Shown here: piece after piece, positions 25,501 through 36,543 of the stretch | Layout of the letters: each line of letters starts with the position of its first letter | Numbering within the stretch: position 1 is the stretch's first letter | The notes under the pieces: generated by a model | Databases searched by the model: none | What the model was told of the DNA's origin: nothing | The model's input: only the letters and a program-made list of their open reading frames with translations | Made by a program: the position numbers and the translations under genes | From: Hirudo medicinalis | Taxonomy: Eukaryota; Annelida; Clitellata; Hirudinida; Hirudinidae | Reading direction: 5' to 3' | Assembly: GCA_011800805.1 (NCBI GenBank) | Contig: MPNW01000395.1 | Location: 34,054-90,606, forward strand | Length of the DNA: 56,553 nt

Positions 25501-25900
25501 CATTCGCTCATGTCCCCTTTTGAACTAAAATAGACAGTCAACTTACGGCAAGTTTGACAAAATGTGAATCATCATTTGACCATATCGAGGTAGCTTCAAC
25601 GATAGCACGGAGTTTGATTCCAACATCTTTCCTGGTTGGCTTGGACTGCGATAAAAATGTGGAGATTTGGTTGAGAGACGTATCAGTCTTGTACGCGAAC
25701 CTGTACGTCGTACCAGGCGCGAATGAGAAGGAAAATGTGACTAATGGCAGCCCCGTGCATCCTGGAACGTTATCAGCATAAAGTGATGTTAATACGATGT
25801 GGATCTTCAGTGTAATCACAGCAATTCGGATCAGACAATACGTACCTAGCACAACAAGGAGAAAAGTCAGCTTCAGCGACAACGAACTCTCCCTAGGCAT
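20029..25900 (-). CDS. MTTP: Microsomal triglyceride transfer protein large subunit, with one-base frameshift
   Basis: Seventeen exons in matching phase: 25900-25846, 25761-25547, 25136-24936, 24776-24660, 24590-24454, 24076-23988, 23773-23700, 23591-23428, 23193-23028, 22486-22379, 22203-21986, 21850-21636, 21529-21432, 21340-21225, 20969-20775, 20626-20472, 20224-20029. The product, about 839 aa with a signal peptide, is an ER-lumen lipid transfer protein of the vitellogenin/apoB superfamily that works with protein disulfide isomerase. Matches to human MTTP include RGVASLFQLSE, TDASGSCKVDY, REVLDFRRDDPRLLERFLLG, HPSEELLLHLL, DSVVRTQALKLLL, YLENGRSGTMRRSGMDVDL, AGMSLDMMGVSLRPITFFVG and KIEVTGVVSLDLSGSLSVSL. 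Exon 11 (218 nt) lacks one base near 22120: frame SCQLVTI ends and frame ALSNAGAWSSVEPIVRILEW begins. The donor of exon 4 (GTCCGT) is weak. Confidence 0.95.
21061..21102 (+). mobile_element. SINE 3'-tail fragment with (ATT)n end
   Basis: GGCGCCTCTGACGC, then TGCAAATGGTGCATTATAAA and TTAACTATT continuing into an (ATT)n tract to about 21168. It is the plus-strand counterpart of 12104-12150 and lies in an MTTP intron. Confidence 0.55.
22762..22950 (-). mobile_element. Candidate retroposed element with A-rich tail and direct repeats
   Basis: Identical 13-bp repeats CAATAAATCATTA lie at 22762-22774 and 22938-22950. Read on the minus strand, the segment between begins near GGTCAGTCTGATAGC, contains the hairpin GGAAGCGTGCGCTTCC, then AATAAA and an A-rich tail (22799-22820 on the plus strand is mostly T). 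About 22 bp separate the tail from the second repeat, so the target-site reading is tentative. No coding sequence is present. It lies in MTTP intron 9. Confidence 0.4.
23318..23338 (+). mobile_element. SINE tail remnant
   Basis: TTATGGCGCTCTATAAATAA matches the tail of the SINE at 18170-18358 (TTATGGCGCTATATAAATAA) with one difference. It lies in an MTTP intron and is followed by AT-rich repeats. Confidence 0.45.
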
Positions 25901-26258
25901 GACGCTTTAAAACTTATCCTCAATCTGAATATTGATTGGGCTCTATTTTTAGCCGTGTTTTGCAAGCTAAAATGACTAAATTGCTTCCAAAAAAAGAGAA
26001 GAATATCTGATGCAGCTATAACGTCAAGTCAATATATCAATGTATTAGGTGCAGCCGAGAATTTTATGCAGTTTTCGTTTAAAGTTCAAAGTACAAGTGG
26101 CCCAATTAGCGAACCATACTTATCAGAAATTCAGGTTTTGAGATGTGGCTTTATGCATAATTGATGTTTCCAAAATCTGAAAATGCCCATTTTCGAAAAG
26201 TTTACTTTTAGTATTTGTTGTTGCTTAGCAACCGATATTTTCAGATAAACATTTATCC
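25901..26258. other. Divergent promoter region MTTP / IQCK
   Basis: These 358 bp separate two divergent start codons. An RFX X-box lies at 26220-26232 on the IQCK side. No TATA box stands out. Confidence 0.55.
26220..26232 (+). promoter_or_regulatory. RFX X-box upstream of IQCK
   Basis: GTTGCTTAGCAAC is a perfect inverted pair of X-box half sites (GTTGCT and AGCAAC) with a 1-bp spacer; each half fits the RFX consensus GTHNYY / RRNAAC. It lies 26 bp before the IQCK ATG, so it may overlap the transcription start. RFX proteins activate cilium genes, and IQCK is an axoneme-associated family. Confidence 0.65.
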
Positions 26259-27743
26259 ATGGAGGAGACCGGTATTTGTTTAAGTTTTTTTTATTTGTTG
26301 CAATGTTAAGTTTTAACCATGTTAACTGATTGTGCTGATTTGCTCAACTGTTCTTATCAAAACGATCTCACGATAATGAGTTGAAACCAAGTATTGGTAA
26401 ACGCTATTCATTACCGCTGTCCAGCAATGCGAAATGCTAATTGTATTGAGGACTTTTTTATTGTCTCCTTCACCGTGATCTTCACTTCAACAAGGAACAA
26501 AGCATTGTCTACTCGAGTTATAAATTATTTCATTTCGTTTAAATATGAATTTTAGCAATGGTTTCAGAGTGCAAAGATTCGGAAGTCGACGATCAAAGCG
26601 ATCGTTCGAGTAATTCAGTTCGAGTGACCCCGATAGACACGAAGACCGTGATGAACATGCCCGTTGCCGGAAACATGTGTACCACTAGTGAGTTTTGAGA
26701 CCTTATTAGCTTATGGCTTCGAAAACATAAATAAATATTTATCTGCATGTTTGCTTTAACAAGTTTATTGATATCTGACTGCAACTTAGGTTCAATTGAA
26801 GAATATTTGGAATGCAAGATATTTCCAGCTCTTCTTCCCTCGCTGAAATCCACATTGGAAGAGGCCATAAAGGGAAAATGTTTTGAGGCATGATTGTTAA
26901 TGGTTTATATCGATAGTTTGTTTAACATTCGTTATTCTTTTTGAATTATAATTAAGTATGCATGGCCTTATGGTAAACTTATTAACAAAATTTCTTTAAA
27001 ACATTGAATATTTCATTTAAATTTGATGAGTACAGAGGAAAAACACGAAATTCAAACCAATGGAGTGTCTTACTAAACACTTGTGCAGGTTCGTCACGTC
27101 TTGCACCAAGACTCGTTTATTGTGTTTCATATTCACATTTGTGAAGTTATTTTTATTTGTGATTACAATAAAACGTTTAAAATATCATTGTTAAGAAATA
27201 ATCCGAAACAAGATCAAAGCATTCCGTTCAACGAAATTCCATTTGTCAAGCACGTAAAAGAAACGAGGTTTGCGATTTAATTATTTCTTGGGTTTAAACA
27301 TTTTTAGATTATCAGGTTTCGACTTATAGACCCTGTTTCCCGACACCAAAGTATCTGCTGTGGTCAGAATTCGAGGCAATTTTAATAATACAATCTTTCT
27401 GGAGGGGTTTTACGGTACTTTTGCTATTATTTTGAATTTAGTTAAATTTAAATATTTTTGTACTTTTAAAAAATAAGCCATTCTTCAGGTTCGAAATGAA
27501 GACGAAATAAAAGAATTGCGATGCTGGCAGAAAGAATGGAGACGAATGAACGAGCAAACAAAAAAACAGGAAGCCAGTGAGGCGGAACTGTGTACTCCTG
27601 AAGAAACAGAAATAGAGGAAGAAAATGATGAAGCCAAACTGGATGCATCGGATGATTCAGAGGCGCATTTGTCTGGTGTGAAAATTATTTCCAATGCCAG
27701 CATTCAAGAACTGTGTTGCCCCTCAACTGTGTCCAATGCCTGA
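26259..27743 (+). CDS. IQCK: IQ motif-containing protein K
   Basis: Seven exons (26259-26271, 26556-26687, 26790-26887, 27036-27088, 27196-27267, 27330-27414, 27489-27743) join in phase to 235 residues; the human protein has 287. Matching blocks are EYLECKIFPALLPSL, KGKCFERKNTKFKPMECLTK, NNPKQDQSIPFNEIPFVKH, the calmodulin-type IQ motif ILIIQSFWRGFTVR, and EIKELRCWQKEWRRM. The C-terminus is acidic. Family members are expressed in ciliated cells; the biochemical role is unknown. Exon 3 ends GAG|GC, so intron 3 is a GC-AG intron: both flanking phases fit and no GT donor is near. The upstream X-box supports regulation with cilium genes. Confidence 0.92.
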
Positions 27744-28114
27744 GCACAATTTTATTTATATCTTGGTTATTGTGATTTGAATAATTAGCAAACATTTTGA
27801 GATAACAAAATCTGAAAATGGGGATTTTTTTGTGTTTGAAATGGTTTCTGGTGAAGGGCGCATTCAGTGGTTTTATTTTTTGTTTTAAGGAAAAAGATTT
27901 AGATATCAATAAATAATTTTTAAAAAGTATATATAACACTACTTCTAAACACATTCTAAGAAAATTCTGCATGTTTTGCGATTAACGTAATCCTGATCTT
28001 TGGTGTTCTTAGCTTCGTCAAGTGGATGTTCGTTATAAGAGATTGGTCGGCTCGTCGCACGTACATTGAATTGAATTGTTATCTTTTTACACTTTTGTTT
28101 TTTAAATTTTAAAT
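27744..28114. other. Intergenic between IQCK and ZNF207
   Basis: Contains the IQCK 3' UTR and the ZNF207 promoter and leader. No gene or defined regulatory site was recognised. Confidence 0.5.
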
Positions 28115-30960
28115 ATGGGACGAAAAAAGAAGAAGCCAATGAAGCCTTGGTGTTGGTAAGTTCCATAGGCATCTAGGTAGCGATGGACAGTAAATGGATT
28201 ACCGTCGATGCATTTATTTAATGAATATTCGATCCAAAGATGTCTGGTCACACAAATATCGGCACGTAACAGTAGGCGTATATCATTCATGAGTATTCGA
28301 ATTGATCCGAGGATGCCCGAGCACAAAGTAAATTATATTTCATGCAAACATGTAAAAAAATGGCCACAATTCATGGATGGAAAGTCAACAAAAGATCATT
28401 AATTCACTATGCTTTAATACTTCATTTTCCTGATTCTCAACCTCCTGTAGTGATCCTAACTGAATTTCTGATTACCTAACGACTACCTTCCAGGTATTGC
28501 AACAGAGAGTTTGATGACGAAAAGATCCTGTTGCAGCATCAGAAAGCAAAGCACTTTAAATGTCACGTTTGTCACAGGCGTCTATACACCGGTCCAGGTT
28601 TGGCAATTCATTGTATGCAGGTATGAGATTGTTTTAGAGTAGCATTTTATTTTGTAACAGTAAGTGGATCTGATTGTTAAACATATAGATTGATTGATTG
28701 ATTGATTGGTTGATTGGTTGCCTTCTGATTAGACAAAGATTATGAAATCTAAAGGATACATCCACCAACTCATAATTCATCAACATCACTTGAAATTCAT
28801 GCTTCCATGTGATATAAAATAAAAAATTTAATAAAATCGCAAAAGCATTTCACTTATAAAACACGTCGTCTGGCAAATATGAAACTACTCGAACTACATG
28901 ACTACACTGTCACTTGAAACAAGCAACAATGATGGTCAAATGGAAAGGCCTCCCTGTGAATGTTGCAGGTGCACAAGGAACCGATCGACAAGATTCCCAA
29001 CGCTCTGCCGCACAGAAACAACACTCAGATCGACATTTACGGCATGGAGGGAATCCCCGACGAAGACATGAAGGAGCATGAAAGAAAGAAAAACCAGAAG
29101 GGCCAAGGTAGGAAGACACTGAAAATCGAGCTAGGTTTTGATAGGGTTCTATGCAGTGAGAACGTCGATGCAAATCACAACGCATCGGAATTGCAAATTG
29201 TGGCAGCTCGTTGTCAAATCAAAACTAATGCCTACTGCACTAGTTGTGACCCGACGGAGAAGGCCAATAGGCTGACCCTTCTGCTGGTTTTGATTTTCAG
29301 GAAATCAGGATTCTGAGCAAGGGGGAGGTCAGTTCTCATCCTTGTTCTCAGCATTCTGGTTTTAACTGATTTTTCATGTCTTTGCATGCCCCCGTATATG
29401 GCACCAAATAGCCTAATGTGATGCAAAAGTTCGTCAACACAAAACCTCATAGTTCTTAAGTGAGCCATCGAACGGATTGATTCTCAGATTCCGACAGCGA
29501 AGACGAGGGACCCAGCAGCAAGCCGCAGCAGTCGACGGTCAAGACCACTGCCAACCCCGTTCCCAGTATGGTGCCTGGGATGATGGTGCCAGGCATGATG
29601 CACATGATGCCACCTATGATGCCCTTTCGTGAGTCAAGTTTTGATTATCTCGTCCGTTAAAGTAAAATCGTTCCAGATTGGGTTGCTTATCATTGAAAAA
29701 TGAAATTTGCAAATTTTATTAAAAGATTTCGATAGGAAATGAAATCCTAGTCGACGATGTCGGGCCTGTCACTGTACTCGTTATTTATTGTACGTCCTGT
29801 TTGTTTTTCCCTTTGCAGCTCCTCAGGTTCCCTTCATGAGGCCGTGAGTTTTCCACTGTCCGATCCAGGTATGGACTCTTTCTAACCCCTGACCTCATAT
29901 TTGCAGTGGGGTGTCTCCCCTGATGCCACCGGCGATGTTCCAAATGCCTCCCCAGCCCATGGTGCCGCCCAACTCGACCGCGCCCCTAACTCCCGTCGTG
30001 ACGGCGACGCAGGCCGCTCAGTCGCAGGCGTCTGCCAGCAGTTCGATGCTGTTCCCGTCGGCAGCTGCCACCATGCAGGTTGGAAATCTTCGGTCGTCCT
30101 GGGGAAATTTTTGGGAGTTTCCATCTTAACCTTAACCTGACTAGTTTTATTTCAAAACCTGCTTTTGCCAGGAAGGCTGCTGCATTTAAACAATACGGAT
30201 TGTTTGCCCTCGGTTGTCGTGCCCGCTTGTCATAAATTTCACGCACCTAGGTGCTATGAGAACATGCTCAAATCATTTTATGCTCCTCTAGGGAGCTCCT
30301 ACGAAGGTGCCAGATTCTTCTGTCTCGGCTCCCTTCGTTCCTACCGCTCCTCCATCCTTCCCTCCATTTTCGCAGCCCTCTCAGACCGCTCCGGAAACTC
30401 CTGCCCAGCTGATGGCAGATCAGGCTGCCAACGCCATGTCGGTGAAGAAAATCGAATTCCCCAACAGCGCCACTTGTCGATTGGTACACCCAGAGGAAGA
30501 CGTGTCATTGGTTGGTCATAATCATCATCACCATCGTTACTAATAATCTTAACGTGTCACTTTATTATTATTCTCCATTGCCAAGGATTTAAACTTATGA
30601 ATGCATCATTCATCTAACATATCGAATTCTCTTGCAGGAGGAAATTAGATCCCGGATGGCTAAATACAAGGCGAAAGAGACTCAGGTCGGATCGAACGAA
30701 CAAATCCCCATGCCCGCTCTGACGGGCCCACCTCCTCCGCCGATCATAAGCAAACCTCCACAACCCTCGTTCGTTCCGCCAGGTGAGGGTCGTCACTGCG
30801 GTCATCGACAGAATTGTTTTGCTAATGTTGCATTATAATCTTGTAATCTCCAGCTATGTATGGGGTGCCACCCATGATTCCAACTCCCACTGGTCAGTTC
30901 GGGCCACCTTTTAGGCCGCCCGTCATCCCGTCTCACGCTCCCTATGGAAGTGGATTTTGA
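28115..30960 (+). CDS. ZNF207: Zinc finger protein 207 / BuGZ, spindle-assembly and Bub3-binding protein
   Basis: Ten exons (28115-28155, 28494-28620, 28969-29107, 29301-29327, 29488-29628, 29819-29843, 29907-30078, 30292-30510, 30638-30782, 30854-30960) give 380 residues. The N-terminus [20 protein letters not shown] starts the first of two C2H2 fingers; the second is [20 protein letters not shown]. Then comes [15 protein letters not shown] and [13 protein letters not shown], an acidic SDSEDEG stretch, and a Pro/Met-rich low-complexity region. The GLEBS Bub3-binding motif, [20 protein letters not shown], spans exons 8-9. The family binds Bub3 and microtubules, forms condensates that assist spindle assembly, and takes part in splicing. 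AATAAA follows at 31006-31011. Confidence 0.97.
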
Positions 30961-31005
30961 ATTGTTGACAGATAGCTATGTATTTACCTCTTATCAGTGT
31001 TGGTG

Positions 31006-31011
31006 AATAAA
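31006..31011 (+). terminator. ZNF207 polyadenylation signal
   Basis: AATAAA 46 bp after the ZNF207 stop codon, ahead of the convergent GPAM 3' end at 31177. Confidence 0.75.
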
Positions 31012-31176
31012 TTCATTGGACTCAGTGTCTGGATTTTATTTCACTATTTCATATTTATATAATACACGACTCATCATTTTTTCCCTAACACGTTGTTCGT
31101 TACGAATGTTACATGAGTGTAAAATGCATCAGTCTGGTATGACAACTGGGGATAATCAAGTGAGGAGGACAATGGC

Positions 31177-34100
31177 TCAGGCCATGAAGGAAGCGAGGCG
31201 CCCGACGAACTGGTTCAGCACCTCCGGTGTCCGATAGTCGCCCAGGAGTCCGACCATTCTGACGTTGCAGCTATCGTAGCAGGAGATGATCTGGCAGTCT
31301 TGGAAGGCTCTCAGGCAGTTCTTCAAGGAGTCGAGGCTCGAGCTCTCCTCTGTTTTGAACGAGATTGTTAGTTAGCGGGTTTTGAAACAGACAACGGGCT
31401 CTGTAGGTCCTCACCATATTCTGCCAGTCCGTCTTGGGCTCTTTGTTTCAGGTGGGTGTGGATCTCCTTCGAGAACTCGGATTCTGTCAAAAATAGAAAT
31501 ATGTAGACGTCCTAAAAGCTTCCTTACTGGACAAACGAACATCATGCAAGGAAAACACAAAGTTGAATTACATACCGAAGGTGTCACCAGCTTGAAGCTT
31601 GTAGAGGTGGCTTGAGGCAATGTGATAGGTCTCCAGAATTGGACCGAGGGCACTCTTGAGGCCCATGAGTTGCTTGGCATTCTGGGGCATGACCTGGAAG
31701 AATTGAATTCATCATACCTATTGTGGCATGCACTACAGTACTGCGGATGGGCTTTACTGTTATTGGAAATAAGGACTTGTTTTCAGAGTTCCTGTGTATT
31801 AGTCGCTTTGTCTCATCAAATAGTTGTCAAAATAAGGTTGAGTTTCCGTCACTCTTGAAGTTGAGTCGAAAGCGAAAGACCCAACGATACTGCCCGTAAG
31901 GTCTATTTTATGCGAGTCATTTGAGCACTGCACTGCATTGACAAATGACATCACAACCTTATCAGATATTAACAAATAAATCGTTACAGACGGCCTAACT
32001 CACCCCAAACGTTTCTTGGACTTCTTGATCGTCCTCGTGATGACCCCTTCTTCTCCAGGCTTGACCTCTCGTAGCTTCTGTCTCCAGCTGATGAAAATTA
32101 CAATAATGATAGTGATCGCAGCACCACCGAATAAGGCAAAAGCGAGGTGCCGCTACAATCATCGAAGACGTGCTCGGAATGCGAGGTGTCGGACGAATTG
32201 CAAAACGAGGAAAAGTAGTCTCCAAGTTCTTCTAAAATGTTGTGCTTATGCACTTTGAAACACATAAAGATAGTTACAAACCTCTTCTGGCTTGGAGATG
32301 ATTCCGGCTCCGTAGAGGGAGTTCAGGGCCGAGCGGGCGAACTCCTCGGGGGTTTCACACACCTGAGCAAATGAAAAGATAAATACTGTTACGCAGGTTG
32401 GCCGAACGGGCTGCGCTCCTGCATGCGGTCGTAATAGCGACAGTCATAATGTGTTGCGTTCGCAACCCAGCCTGCACCGCCAGGGAGCGCCCTGGGGTAG
32501 GGGCGCCATATAAATGGTAGATCGATTAAAAAAGTGCCTTCACATCATATTCGGATACACACGAGGCATTCAAAAGATGGGCTAAATACAAAATATTTTA
32601 GATTTTATCGATAAGAGAAGTATAATGATAAATGGTTGATAACAAGACGTGCATCATGACACCGTCTGGTGAGACCAGTTAAAACTCACGGGCGTAAACG
32701 GGAACTCATGCTTCAGCAATTGAAACAACTGCAGTGATTGGTCGATAACTTCGTCGACGAGGAATTCGACAATCTGATCGGACTTTATCCAATTGACATC
32801 CTTCATGTAGGCAGCCGAATAAATGCTATTGGCTACAAGAAAACAAAACGGGATTGATATTATAAACGGCTCCAATAATTTCCTTCCTAGCCAATCAGAA
32901 TCCAAGATCTCATCAAATAGCCACTGTCGAATAATTAAAAATCCGGCCAATCGCAAGCCATCATTGCCGGTCCATTTTAGCGTCCAAATTATCAACGACC
33001 CAATCAGAATGTACCACAAACCTATGACAGACTCCTTGCTGAACACCATGTTCACGGTGTTGGCATAGTAGGATAGCTCGATGACATGAGGAAGCCTTGT
33101 AATTGGCCTTATAAACTCCATCCCTTCTCTAAGAAAATTTAAATGTTTGTAACATTACTTAACAAATATATTTGTTTTATTATTAGACTTTGAAATATTC
33201 ACCTTTTAAAATCAAAACAACATCAAGAAATCCTAATTCTCCAATATTCGATATGACGAATTAAACACAACGAATCTTCACCAACATCTACTTACCCATC
33301 CTTTTCAAGTTCCACCAGATGACTTCCGAGGAGAGAGAGGGCGTACCTTATGACCTCTTCGGATAACCCCGTGAACCCGAGACCGTGACCTCTGCGCACA
33401 ACCTCGGTCCTCGTGGATTCGAACGACCGAACGACCTCTGCCATCGGGGCACCCTGGTCAAGAATTGACCGGTGAAATGTTTTCGACAGGACCATAACAG
33501 CTATGGTACTTCATAAATAAGTAGAAGTTGTAAAGGATGCAATTCCTTTAAGACAAACCTTCCTGTGCAAGTGGAGCAGGGTCCATGCGAGCAGTTGAGT
33601 GCAAGAAATGGAGTGGATTCTCGATTGGTCTGGAAAAGGTAACAAATTGACAAAAGTAAAGATGAAAATTAGTTTAAATGTCATTATCATGATATCAATA
33701 ATAATAATAATTATTAATATAATATATAATATATAATAATTATTTTTATATTTTATTATTATAATAATTTATTTTTATTAATAATAAAATAATTATTAAT
33801 TATATATATATTTAATTATATATATATATTTAATTAATTAATTATTATTAAATAATTAATAATAAAAATAATAATATTTAATTATTATTGATAATTGACA
33901 TAATTATTATAAAGTCAATTATTATAATTGTAAAATAGTCAAACTATCATAAACCATTCTCTAAAGCTGTGGCATATGGTGCTCCACAAATTATGAATTA
34001 TTAATATTATTATCATGATCTAAACAAATTTGTCACCGTGAGCGACGTGGTTGGCTAGGGCGTGGACAAGTGCCCTGTCCGAGTTATCGTCGGAAGAGGA

Positions 34101-36501
34101 GCTGATGAAACAGTCGCTGTACGTCCTGATCAACTGATCCTTGTTGTTATTCTTTGCCAGCCTCGAGCGATGTACCTCTACGAATTCCTTGAAACAATTG
34201 AAAACATCGAGTCGCTCGAAAATCATTCATTAAATTATTTTAGAAACAAAATAATTCAAACAATAACATTCATTTATAAGTAATAATTACTGTTTATTGC
34301 CATTGTGCGCCATGTAAACAGCAAGAAAAACCATTGACAATAATCCGACCTTGAGGGAGAAGGGCTGCGAGAAGTCGATCCTCACGGAGCCGTAGAACCC
34401 GAACAACGACCTCAAAGACTGAACCACGGTGCTCCAGAACGTCTCGGACTTCTTGGCAAGGCCCTGAGAAAGTCATAGGAGCACAGACTCACCACAAGAT
34501 GAAAATCTAATTCCACTCTGGAGAGAGTCACTCATAGCACTCCAGTACTCCACAATCGAGTAATGCTCGTTTCAATAAATTTAAAAACGCCGACAACAAA
34601 TACAAAACAAAGCGATCAGTGTAATCCTAATGGTGGCCATTGAGACTCCTACCAATTGCTCTCCTGTGAAGTTCACTTCGGGCAGCTTCTCGTACGAAAT
34701 GGAAACTGGCACGACGGAAATGTCCTGTACCGTGCCTATACGAAGAGTAGAACGATCATCATCATCACCACCACCACAATCATCATCATCATCATCATCA
34801 CCACCACCATCATCATCATCTTCATGGCAAGGATCGACATCACGAAAGATGATTGGAGTGTCGGGTTTCAACATCTCCAAGGTCCCCATCGGTCGAACGA
34901 CATTCGCTCACCTTGAAGGAAGGTATCCATGACGACAGAGAGGAGTCCCATTTTCGGGCTGAGGATCTTTCCGCTCCTCGACCTCCCCCCCTCGATAAAG
35001 AACTCCAACGACTCGCCTCTGACCAGGATCTGCTCCATGTACTGCAGTGGTAATATGAATATGCTAATTATGTTATTATTATTATGTCCTCATTAATAAT
35101 TCATGAGAAACAAGGAATAGGTTGTTGATATTAATGTCGATTAATTAGGCTAATAATCGATCGTGATTAGCATCAAATAAATAAATTCGACATATTAAAA
35201 TTAAAATTAATAATTTCAAAATGCAAATGTCTCCGTTCGTTAAGTAACGTTCGACGGATTGCAACGACCAGAGGCCGCGAAAAAGGATGGAAAACCGACC
35301 GCATGAAGGACCGCCCTGTAAATGAAGTCCCTGTTCTCCCTCTTCTCTTCCATCTTTCTTCTGATGAAGAAGCCTCCCAGACCCCTCATTAGCATCCTTT
35401 TCAATGATTGGTCGGAATAAATTAACATTTCAACGGAGGTTATCCAATCAAGCGTCTCGTCTGCTTGATCGACAGTATTTCGGTCGTAAAAAAATCAGAC
35501 GAGCAAATCCATGGAGAGTTTCGACCGACCCGAAGATGGGCAGGATGAGGTTGTCGCCGGCAGCAACATAAGGAAGCCTCGTGTTGAAATTGAAGAGCAC
35601 GAAGGACAGGAGCATGTAATCCAGGTGACTCCTGTGAACTGGCAGGAACAAGACTGGCTTCTCCATCTGGAGGAATGGATCGAAAAATTAATTTCTATTA
35701 CTAATCACTTAAAATAATAATAATAATAATAGAATAATAATAATAAAGAAATATCTTTTCAAAAGTCGACAATAAAACCCGAGAGTGAAATCTCGATGAT
35801 TACGTTTCAGGTCTGGAGTTTTTTTTCTAAATCATCATTGCAGCCAATCAGCTTTGTTAACAGTTTACGACTTTTTGTTACAGTTTTTGGCAAAGACTTT
35901 CTGAGTGCACGTTCATTCCATATGGATTTTGTTTGGCATTTTCTGCTGTCAAAATGCTTTTGCGCAAATGTGTTTTGTTGTAGGGACGTGTAAATGTCGT
36001 TTTGTTTTCGACGAGCAGTCATCCCGTGCCACGTGATAACGATAAAATATTTACTCGCACGTGTAATCCTCGATCGGTACGAACTACTGACATTCGTACG
36101 TGCAAAGCATCTTGCGAATTAAATAGTTTTAGAATTGAATTGCATTAAAACCCCAAACATCTAAACAAACAATTGAACTCTGACCTTGCAAGTTCGCTGG
36201 ATGACGTGCATTTGACCTTTGTGGACGACAATGGAGGAGAGGAGAGATTTGAACAACTTGAAGAGGAACCAAGCAGTTGCTCTGGCGACGACAACAACAA
36301 CAACAATGAGTAATATATACAAGCAGCAATTCAATTATAACTACAACAATAATCTATCTGTGATACTTAAACTATTGCGTTATAATTAAATAATAATAAA
36401 TACCAATAAACAATAAATATTAATATTATAATATCGAGCCAATAGGACGCCATCGCAAATAGAGTCACGCAATGTTTCAATGTAAGCGACATGTTACTAA
36501 T

Positions 36502-36543
<42 letters not shown>

